Assembly: GCA_002478145.1 (NCBI GenBank)
Contig: DLMI01000220.1
Span: 1 to 24,676 of the forward strand
Origin: Acidobacteria bacterium UBA7540
GTDB taxonomy: Bacteria; Acidobacteriota; Terriglobia; UBA7540
Length of the DNA: 24,676 nucleotides
Reading direction: 5' to 3'
Of this stretch, positions 15,780-22,547 are shown in pieces; positions within the stretch are counted from its first letter, which is position 1; each line of letters starts with the position of its first letter. The position numbers and the translations under genes are program-made. The notes under the pieces are model-generated. The model was not told the origin of the DNA and did not search any database. It saw nothing but the letters and a program-made list of their open reading frames with translations.

Positions 15780-16861
15780 GCCGCCACCTCGGCTTGGCGC
15801 TCGAGGTAGATGGCGGCGACTTCGCAGGCCAGCTTGCGCACGCGCGCGATCAGCGCCACGCGTTCCGTCACGCTAATGGCGCCGCGCGCATCGAGGATGT
15901 TAAAGAGGTGCGAGCACTTCAAGGCGAGGTCATAGACCTTGCGCAGGGGAAAGCGTTCTTTAGCTAAAGTACAACTTGAAGTATTTCCAGTATGAGACTG
16001 TTGCGCCTCAGGATGAGCATTACTCGAACCTCGAAGTTCGAAATCCGAAACTCGAAATTCGAAACTCGCTCCGAGTTCCGATTTTCGATTTTCGAGTTTC
16101 GACTCATCGCTTCCCCGCGCACCCAGATCCTGCGAATACTCGCCCAGCAGGCGCGAGGCTTCGCCTTCGTAAAGGTCCAAGAGTTGGCGGCAGACCTCAG
16201 GATTCGCGGCCTCGAAATCGTACACGGAGAACTCCAACTCTTCGGCACGCCGCATGTCGCCGTAGGTCACCGTTTCGTTCCAGTGCACTTGGTAAACGTC
16301 CTCGACGTTCTGGAGGAAAGCAGCGATGCGCTCCAGCCCGTAAGTCAACTCGACGCTGATGGGCTCGAGGTCCACGCCGCCGGATTGCTGGAAGTAGGTG
16401 AACTGGGTGATCTCGAGGCCATCCAGCATGATCTGCCAGCCGATGCCCCAGGCGCCCAGGGTGGGTGCTTCCCAGTTGTCTTCCTCGAAGCGGATGTCGT
16501 GATGCCGGATGTCGATTCCCAGCGCTCCCAGGCTTTCTAGATACATGTCTTGGATATTCGCGGGCGGCGGCTTCAGGATGACCTGCATCTGCGTGTGCTT
16601 GAGCAAGCGGTTGGGATTTTCGCCATAGCGGCCATCGGCGGGGCGCCGCGAGGGCTGCACGTAGGCCACGCGCCAGGGCTGTGGCCCCAGGACGCGAAAA
16701 AAGGTCTCGGGACACATCGTGCCCGCCCCCACCTCCAGGTCGTAAGGCAATGCCACAACACAACCCTGTTGCGCCCAGAACTCACTGAGGCGGAAGAGCA
16801 TGTCCTGGAAGGTAAGTGGAGACGTTTTTTGCTTTATGGACTTCCTCCGGTTTTGTGCCAT
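15776..16861 (-). CDS. glyQ: Glycyl-tRNA synthetase alpha subunit with internal insert
   Basis: A 361-aa alpha (catalytic) subunit that activates glycine and joins it to tRNA-Gly with GlyS. Conserved class II blocks are clear: [19 protein letters not shown] (16-34), [20 protein letters not shown] (40-59), [20 protein letters not shown] (66-85), [31 protein letters not shown] and [16 protein letters not shown]. The final block [20 protein letters not shown] (315-334) is also intact. Usual GlyQ is about 290-300 aa. The excess is one segment, residues about 246-306 (15944-16126), replacing a short linker before the KxSHxFN motif. This segment is written in degenerate inverted repeats ([16 protein letters not shown]). 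The frame is open throughout, so the insert is tolerated, probably as a surface loop. No clear ribosome binding site precedes ATG 16861. Confidence 0.95.
   Translation of the reverse strand: MAQNRRKSIKQKTSPLTFQDMLFRLSEFWAQQGCVVALPYDLEVGAGTMCPETFFRVLGPQPWRVAYVQPSRRPADGRYGENPNRLLKHTQMQVILKPPPANIQDMYLESLGALGIDIRHHDIRFEEDNWEAPTLGAWGIGWQIMLDGLEITQFTYFQQSGGVDLEPISVELTYGLERIAAFLQNVEDVYQVHWNETVTYGDMRRAEELEFSVYDFEAANPEVCRQLLDLYEGEASRLLGEYSQDLGARGSDESKLENRKSELGASFEFRVSDFELRGSSNAHPEAQQSHTGNTSSCTLAKERFPLRKVYDLALKCSHLFNILDARGAISVTERVALIARVRKLACEVAAIYLERQAEVAA
16031..16103. repeat. Inverted degenerate repeat inside glyQ
   Basis: The arm 16031-16068 is made of words such as TCGAAATCCGAAACTCGAAA. The arm about 16071-16103 is made of the inverse words (GAGTTCCGATTTTCGATTTT). 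The two arms face each other with almost no loop and would fold into a long imperfect hairpin. The array is wholly within the glyQ frame. Confidence 0.9.
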
Positions 16862-16867
16862 AAATCT

Positions 16868-16973
16868 TGAGGCTATCAGCCGTCAGCTATCAGTTATCAG
16901 TTGTCAGTTATCAGTTTTCAGTTATCAGTTCGCGCGGTCTTGCTGAAAGCTGACGGCTGACCGCTGATGGCTT
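16868..16973. repeat. Degenerate TATCAGT repeat array between recO and glyQ
   Basis: TTATCAG-like words repeat from 16875 to 16930. The segment 16872-16893 (GCTATCAGCCGTCAGCTATC) reappears in inverse orientation at 16942-16971. The array fills the whole gap between the recO stop and the glyQ start, so it lies where a glyQ promoter or leader would be. Confidence 0.9.
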
Positions 16974-16975
16974 CT

Positions 16976-17722
16976 TCAGACCGCCTCCTCCATCATCGCA
17001 CGCGTCACCAGTTTTCGTTCCGCGTGGGCTTCGATCAACTCCTCGAGGAACATGCGGGCCTCGCGGCAGCCCGGCGGCGCCTTATCCTCGCCGATCCAGC
17101 GCTCCAGCGGCCTCTGGCAACCGGCGCGCATGGCGGCAATCACTTGGGAGGATATTGCTTGGCCGATCGCGCCCGTTCGGCACGTCTCACAGCTCAAACC
17201 CTCGGACCCAGGCCCGTAATACCCGCCTTCATCGCCAAGCGCCCGGCCACAATTCTGGCAGCGCTCGAAATCCGGCAAAAAGCCTGCCAAGCGCAGCAGC
17301 CAGTAGTCGAAGTAGAGAAGCGGCCGGTTCACCTCCCCCGAGTGCTTCAAGCTGCGAAGCACCGCCAGGAACAGCCGAAACAGGCGCTCGTTCACTTCCC
17401 TTTCCGGGATCATGCGTTCGGCCACTTCCGCGACGTATTGGGCTGCCAGTTGAATCCGATAGTCTTTTTGCATATCGAAGAAGGACTCAATCAGCTCGGC
17501 GGAATTCATCCGCAGCAGGTCGCGGTTTTCTCGCTCGAAGATGAGCACCCGAACGTGGCTCAGGGGCTCCAGCGCGGCCCCATAACGGCTCTTAGTCCGG
17601 CGAGCTCCCGTAGCCACCGCCCGCAGGCGCCCCATTTGACGTGTGAAAAGCGAAGCGATCTTGTCAGCTTCCGCTAACCGGTAGGTCCTTAGAACAATGG
17701 CTTCCGTCTCACGAAGAGGCAT
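16976..17722 (-). CDS. recO: DNA repair protein RecO
   Basis: A 248-aa RecO, which helps load RecA on SSB-coated single-stranded DNA in the RecFOR pathway. The N-terminal OB-fold begins MPLRETEAIVLRTYRLAEAD with FTRQMGRLRAVATGARRTKS. The middle and C-terminal helical domain has LLYFDYWLLRLAGFLPD followed by a zinc-finger pattern CQNCGRAL(x)nSCETC, all four cysteines present. I chose ATG 17722 because the family starts with this motif; an ATG 13 codons upstream would add unrelated residues. No Shine-Dalgarno sequence is visible; instead a 16-bp palindrome lies 4 bp before the ATG. recO upstream of glyQS is a common bacterial arrangement. Confidence 0.94.
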   Translation of the reverse strand: MPLRETEAIVLRTYRLAEADKIASLFTRQMGRLRAVATGARRTKSRYGAALEPLSHVRVLIFERENRDLLRMNSAELIESFFDMQKDYRIQLAAQYVAEVAERMIPEREVNERLFRLFLAVLRSLKHSGEVNRPLLYFDYWLLRLAGFLPDFERCQNCGRALGDEGGYYGPGSEGLSCETCRTGAIGQAISSQVIAAMRAGCQRPLERWIGEDKAPPGCREARMFLEELIEAHAERKLVTRAMMEEAV

Positions 17723-17726
17723 TTTA

Positions 17727-17742
17727 TGTCGACGCGCCGACA
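17727..17742. repeat. 16-bp palindrome TGTCGACGCGCCGACA, copy 3
   Basis: The same 16 bases as copy 1. It occupies the ribosome-binding position of recO, ending 4 bp from the preferred ATG. A hairpin here could limit recO translation. Confidence 0.8.
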
Positions 17743-17829
17743 ATCCCAATGAAATTAGCACATCCCGTCTGCTGCGGAAAGCGAAAAGTGCGGAGAGCGC
17801 GCCTGACAGAGGCGAGGAACCGCAAGGCA

Positions 17830-17999
17830 GAAACTGGAAATCGAAAACTGGAAATTGGAAATTAGAAACTGGAAGCTGGCAGCGTTATTTCCTGGTTCGT
17901 GATTTCTAGTCCCTGGTTCCATAGAGCAGAAACTGGAGACTGTCGGGCTTATTTTCCAGTTTCCAATTTCCAGTTTCTGATTTCCAGTTTCCAGTTTCT
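17830..17999. repeat. Inverted arrays of GAAACTGGAAAT-type words
   Basis: The arm 17830-17879 repeats AAACTGGAAATTGG-like words. The arm 17953-17999 carries the inverse words (CCAGTTTCCAATTTCCAGTT). Reverse-complementing the second arm gives close agreement over about 35 nt. Further partial words lie between them. No coding sequence is seen here. Confidence 0.9.
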
Positions 18000-18003
18000 C
18001 GTT

Positions 18004-18883
18004 TCACCCAATACCCCACAAATGGTCGACAGGAGTGGGCTTTTTCCCTGAGTCCTGGACCCCTCGAGTGTGGCGGCAGCGCCTGGATTTTGTGGAAAAC
18101 GCCGCGCGTTTTTCGGAAAATATATTATGTTAACTAATGGCTTCCGGCGGAAAATATTATCAGACACGCCTGTGCAAAAGCGCGCTCCCGCTGCCTCGCA
18201 GCGAAGGCAGGGGCCCAGGGCCGTCCGTGGTCCCGCCGCGGCGGGTCAGTTGTCAGACAGAACCCTGTCCCTGCGTGATTTCTTGCCAGAGAGGCATGGC
18301 CCCGTCCCCACTCGGGTGACCTGCCCGAACCCGCGGAGCAGGCCACGTGACACACCCATGCAGGAGCTTTCAAGGCCATTCCACCCGCCCTGAGCTGCCC
18401 CGATGTTTATGGCCGGCACCGCCCCTCTCCAACAAAGCTGTCCAGTACCTTCAGGTATGCCGAAGAAGGGTGGAGTGTCTGCCCTTATGCTGCTCGAGCG
18501 AGGACGCGCTTGCGGAAGAACAAGCTGCATGTCGTCGGCCTCGGATTGAATACCACCGAAACGGTTCTAATTGTTCGCGACTTCCCTGCCCCGGGAGGAA
18601 GGGGACGGTGTTGAGGCCCACGGTATAGTCGCGCACACTCGATTGCCCCAGTCTTCGGCACGCTGATCGATCAGGTGCGCGAAGGAAGGATCCGAGAAAT
18701 TGAAGTGGACAGGGCCGTGGCGAGGGTCCTGGCCGCAGCTTGTGTGTTCTGAGTGATTTCCCAACTTCGAAATGTGACCTGTTGTACGAGGGTTGAGGCA
18801 CTGCGGTGGAGAGGAACCCCCACCCAGGGGCTTCAGAGTATTATTGCGCTCCCGCGCCTAACTGTGCGCTACGGCTCCCGCGC
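18004..18883. other. About 880 bp without an intact gene
   Basis: This is an AT-rich patch (18110-18165) followed by GC-rich DNA with short frames on both strands, none resembling a protein I know, apart from the possible GH3 remnant listed separately. A palindrome CCCGCCGCGGCGGG lies at 18232-18245, nearly the same as the one at 7575-7588. The stretch looks like decayed sequence. Confidence 0.6.
18615..18752 (+). pseudogene. Possible remnant of a GH3 glycoside hydrolase
   Basis: An open frame with no start codon, bounded by in-frame stops at 18612 and 18750, contains TLIDQVREGRIREIEVDRAV followed by ARVL (from about 18660). The pattern V-R-x-G-R-I-x-E-x-x-V-D-x-A-V-x-R-V-L is what I expect at the end of the GH3 barrel domain, where KFRLGLFE usually follows; here the frame stops instead. 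I find no other GH3 parts upstream. This is a short match and could be chance. Confidence 0.3.
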
Positions 18884-21800
18884 TCACCAGTTGTAGCTTG
18901 CCAACAATTCTCCCTGATCGCTCACCAGCAGCAGAGCCGCCCGCCCGGGCTCAAGCCTGCCGGCAAAAACCTTTCCACTCCTTGTATCCCGGAATGACAT
19001 TTCCGACGCCGACGATTCGGAAGCCAGCACATAGAGCGTGGCGTGGTCGAATTGCGTGGGGCAGATGAGCATGCCGGGATCGATTAATTGGGTGGAGTAA
19101 GCATCTGCGACGTTGGCCACTTGCAGAGCATAGCGATAAAGGTCGCCGATGGCCTTGAGGTTGTCATTGAGTTCGAACGGCAAGGGCACGAGCAGCATTC
19201 GGCCTTTGCCCAGGGTTTTCTCAAGGATTGTCTGGTCATTGGGCAGGAGAGTTCGTTCCAGAAATGTCGTTTTCTCCCCGGAAAAACTCAACACCGCTCT
19301 TCCTCCCGGCCAGGTGATGAGGTTTTCGCGCGTGGTGAGCAAGCCGGGATGGAGATCGAGTCCCAGTTGGCTTGCACGCGCGGTGGGATGAAAATGCTCA
19401 TCGTCATCGAAAGCCCCGCTGACCAGCAGTGTGGCGCCGGCGCGGACTTTCGCCAGGATGGCTTGCCAAGCCTGCTCATGGAGCGTCCAGGGGGACGGCA
19501 GCAAGATGAGCTTGGGGTTGCCGAGCAATTGAGTCTGATACTCGCCCACGGCATACGCCGAGGCGCGTGCGTAGTGGTAGAGCGCACGCACACAGTTTTG
19601 CTGGGCTTCGAGCGCGGCGGAGTTGAACACCGAAAGCTGGAGCGATTGCGGCAGTACCATCGCGACTTCCGGCAACTTCAGTCCCGTGGCGTAGGGCGCG
19701 GCCTTGCCGGCAAAGCTGGCCATTTCATGCATAGCGTCTTCCCAGATCTTGTTCGAACCGTCGCTGCGTTTGATGCCGAAGTCGCCGCCTGTCAGCCATT
19801 CCCATTGCAGTGAGCCGCTGTTAGCAGCGGCGAAGCCCAGCGCCCACTTGCGCTCGACCAGCCCAAAGGCCGTCAGCTCGTCGTAGCGCGGCACGCCGTC
19901 CGGCCGCCAGACGGGCTGGTAACCCGTCTCGCCAACGAAGTTCGGAACTCCCACGCGCTTGGCGACGACGGAATCCCAGAGTAGCGCGTCATCCCGCCAA
20001 TAGGTGTGATTCACGGTAAAATCGACACCGGCGTCGGCATAGAATTGGTTCAGCACGCGATCGGTGACGCCTCCCTCATCCTGGCCGACGTCCGTGAGTT
20101 GACGACTGCCCGTCGAGCGGATGGCAGCCACCATCTTGCCCACCCAGCGGCGAAACATCTCCTGCGCGAACAGGTTGTAATCGACGGCCCGCACCAGGCG
20201 CGGATTGCCGTAGCGCGCGAAGTCGAGGTCATCGCGCTCCGGCAAGGGAAGGCTTTCAAAGCTCCCCAACTCCTCCGGCGTCACGTTCCAGGCGCGTGCC
20301 AGCTCATCCAGCGTCCCGTATTTCTCGCGCAACCAGGCACGCCACGCGGCAAGCTCGGTCGGATCGTTATTGGGCGTGTTGCCCCGCCACAGCCGTTTGG
20401 GATTCGAAAAACTCGGCTCGTTGATCAGGTCCCAGCTCAGGTGCGGCACGTCCTTGAAGCGCCGGACGATTGAAAGCATGTAGTTCTGCTGCGCGCGGAT
20501 GGCGATGGGATCCGTGTAGGGATTTGTCCCTGGACCGGTGAGGAGCGATTCCTGGTGGGGATCGCGCATGAGGGTCTGCGGGTCAAAGGCGCAGAAAGTG
20601 AAATTGACATGAATGTGATGACGCGCCGCGGAAAGGAGAAACGCCTCCAAACTGCGCAGAAAGCGCTCCTTCACTTCGCCGGTCGAGCCGTCAAGGATTT
20701 CCAGGTAATCCAGCCATACGCCCGTGCGAATGAAGCTGATAGCGTGTTGCTCCATTTCGGTGAAGTCACGCTCCCACACCCAGGCGTTGCCCGCGCCATG
20801 AAATCCCCAACCGTAGTGCTCCGTGGTGAAATAGTTGGTGCCGAAGGGGAAAAAGGGGACGCCGTCTTTTGTCAAGAAATCGCCCTTCACGCCGTACCCG
20901 GGCCCAGAGTGCAACAGTCGGTCGTCACGGACCCAGAAGCCGGTTTGATAGAATTCGCGCGGCTTGCCGGCGTCTTCATAGGTGCTGCGAACTTCGTACA
21001 ATCCCGGCGCCAGCGTTTTCTGATCCTCAAACGCCACCGGCTCGGTCACGGCATCGCCGGCACAGTTCACTTGCCGTGAGGCGAGAACCTGGCCACCCGC
21101 CAGCAGCTCGATGCGCACCCTTCCCGATTGCTCCTGGCCGAGGTGCTGCCTGCGCACATTGTTGAGTCGGACGACAAGCTGAGGAATCTCGCCCGCAAGC
21201 ACCGTGGCGTTTTGCATCTCGACGCGAAAGACCGTTGCACCCTGGCGGGCGTAGTCAGCGGCCTGACGGACCACCGCGAGAGCCCCCGGTGAGGACCAGT
21301 ATCCGGGCGCGGGTTCGAAGCCGAGCATCACGACGCGTGCGCCCAACAATCCCTTGGCTTCACCTTCCAGACGGGTGAAGTCCGTGGCGACGACCGGCGC
21401 CGCCAGGCGCTCGCCGGCGGAGTTCTGGAGGTAGCCCAAGCCGCGGCTCACACTCTCGATCACAAAGACGCGCTTCTCCTGGACGTCGCCACCGCTGAAC
21501 GTGGCATCCTTCCACGCGAACTTCAGCCCGGCCCGCAGCGGCGCCTCATAGGTGTGTTCGACGCCGATCTGGCGAGAGTAAGCTGTCTCAGCTCGGTCCG
21601 CGATGAACTCACCAGCTTCCTTCCGCACGGGGATGGTCAGAGGCCGGCCCCCTAGCACGAGCAGATTTCCGCCGCTTTGTAGATACTTCAGGACCGCAGC
21701 CCAAGCGTTGGCCGGAACGGCGGAGCCATACGGGAGAACCAGCAACTCCGCCTCGCGGAGGGTCTCTTGCTTGTTCAACTCATCGAGACTCGCGAACTCC

Positions 21801-21955
21801 GGCTGCAGCCCGTCCAGAGCTTTCCGCAGGGTCTCTTGGGGAACTGGCTGGCTTTCCACGGTAGGAAACCCGTCCTGCCAAAACACCACGACTTTGCCGT
21901 AGGCGGCACTCATTGAGATGCATAATGCCAAGATGATCTTTACCATTGTGCGCAT
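18884..21955 (-). CDS. Large exported clan GH-A glycoside hydrolase (GH42/GH5-like)
   Basis: A 1023-aa secreted protein. A signal peptide is seen at 1-20 (MRTMVKIILALCISMSAAYG). A GATase-like domain (about 20-240) contains LPYGSAVPANAWAAVLKYLQ and GNLLVLGG. A beta-sandwich region (about 245-345) precedes the catalytic barrel (about 360-750), which begins FFPFGTNYFTTEHYGWG. The acid/base is probably E513 in LSWDLINEPSFSNPKR and the nucleophile E676 in VPNFVGETGYQP. A second GATase-like domain follows (about 765-920, LILLPSPWTLHEQAWQAILA, LLVSG), as in GH42 beta-galactosidases, then a beta-rich end. The exact family and substrate are unclear; a galactosidase or mannanase-like activity is plausible. 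I chose ATG 21955 because GAGGAG lies 8 nt before it and a signal peptide follows. The frame is open for 150 more codons upstream, but these look non-coding. It is divergent from the GH127 gene. Confidence 0.85.
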   Translation of the reverse strand: MRTMVKIILALCISMSAAYGKVVVFWQDGFPTVESQPVPQETLRKALDGLQPEFASLDELNKQETLREAELLVLPYGSAVPANAWAAVLKYLQSGGNLLVLGGRPLTIPVRKEAGEFIADRAETAYSRQIGVEHTYEAPLRAGLKFAWKDATFSGGDVQEKRVFVIESVSRGLGYLQNSAGERLAAPVVATDFTRLEGEAKGLLGARVVMLGFEPAPGYWSSPGALAVVRQAADYARQGATVFRVEMQNATVLAGEIPQLVVRLNNVRRQHLGQEQSGRVRIELLAGGQVLASRQVNCAGDAVTEPVAFEDQKTLAPGLYEVRSTYEDAGKPREFYQTGFWVRDDRLLHSGPGYGVKGDFLTKDGVPFFPFGTNYFTTEHYGWGFHGAGNAWVWERDFTEMEQHAISFIRTGVWLDYLEILDGSTGEVKERFLRSLEAFLLSAARHHIHVNFTFCAFDPQTLMRDPHQESLLTGPGTNPYTDPIAIRAQQNYMLSIVRRFKDVPHLSWDLINEPSFSNPKRLWRGNTPNNDPTELAAWRAWLREKYGTLDELARAWNVTPEELGSFESLPLPERDDLDFARYGNPRLVRAVDYNLFAQEMFRRWVGKMVAAIRSTGSRQLTDVGQDEGGVTDRVLNQFYADAGVDFTVNHTYWRDDALLWDSVVAKRVGVPNFVGETGYQPVWRPDGVPRYDELTAFGLVERKWALGFAAANSGSLQWEWLTGGDFGIKRSDGSNKIWEDAMHEMASFAGKAAPYATGLKLPEVAMVLPQSLQLSVFNSAALEAQQNCVRALYHYARASAYAVGEYQTQLLGNPKLILLPSPWTLHEQAWQAILAKVRAGATLLVSGAFDDDEHFHPTARASQLGLDLHPGLLTTRENLITWPGGRAVLSFSGEKTTFLERTLLPNDQTILEKTLGKGRMLLVPLPFELNDNLKAIGDLYRYALQVANVADAYSTQLIDPGMLICPTQFDHATLYVLASESSASEMSFRDTRSGKVFAGRLEPGRAALLLVSDQGELLASYNW

Positions 21956-22333
21956 ATTCGTTCTCCTCAAGATAATCGCCGCCTTCCGGCGTAGATGCCA
22001 GCGCAAGGCGGGGCGGGTCCGGGCACCCTCGAAGATACTCTTTTTCCCCTGCGCTGCAAAGAGACTGCGAGTCGCGCAGCAGGAAGATACAACTGACCCC
22101 TCCCTCTTGCCGCGACAGGGGGAATCACATGGACCATTCTCATGCTCGGTGGCGCGTCCCAGGCACATTTCGTATGTGCTGAAACAGAAAGCTCTCACGA
22201 AGCTGGAACAGCCGGACACCGCCTCATTGACGACCCATCCGAGAAGGTATAGCTTTGAGCCTGAGTTGGCGGACCCCCGAGTGGTAAGGGGAAGATGAGG
22301 TGAACCATAGGTTGCTGCGAAACGTTCCGAGCA
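21956..22333. other. Divergent intergenic region, left part
   Basis: This lies between the two divergent hydrolase genes. I see no convincing promoter hexamers, no RNA gene and no coding sequence, although one minus-strand frame stays open by chance. Confidence 0.5.
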
Positions 22334-22459
22334 TGTCATCCTGAGCCCTTTGCGAACAACTCTCTGGGTAGACTCCGCGAAGGATCTGGTTTTCTGTATC
22401 GTCAACCACTTGCGAGATTCCTCGTCGCCCCGATCAGATCGGGACTCCTCAGAACGACA
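22334..22459. repeat. Dispersed-repeat-like element with inverted ends
   Basis: TGTCATCCTGAG (22334-22345) and CTCAGAACGACA (22448-22459) are inverted ends matching at 10 of 12 positions. Inside are CCGCGAAGGATCTGG, GCGAGATTCCTCG and the palindrome CCCGATC-A-GATCGGG (22429-22443). The layout matches a type of dispersed repeat I associate with Acidobacteriota and other environmental genomes (TGTCATCCTGAGCGAAGCGAAGGATCT-type); this is from memory. Confidence 0.7.
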
Positions 22460-22547
22460 ACCACCGGGGGGTTTTCACCAACCTGTCAAGAATATGAACA
22501 CCGCGAGACCGGCGCGGGTGATTCGATTCACGAATTGGGGGTTATCC

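Noticed and set aside
21956..22405. A 150-codon upstream extension of the GH-A hydrolase frame
   Set aside because: It lacks a ribosome binding site, is rich in Cys, Ser and Arg, overlaps the repeat element, and would bury the evident signal peptide. A GAGGAG before ATG 21955 marks the real start.
22350..22547. A 66-codon upstream extension of the GH127 gene
   Set aside because: It covers the dispersed repeat and would mask the twin-arginine leader.
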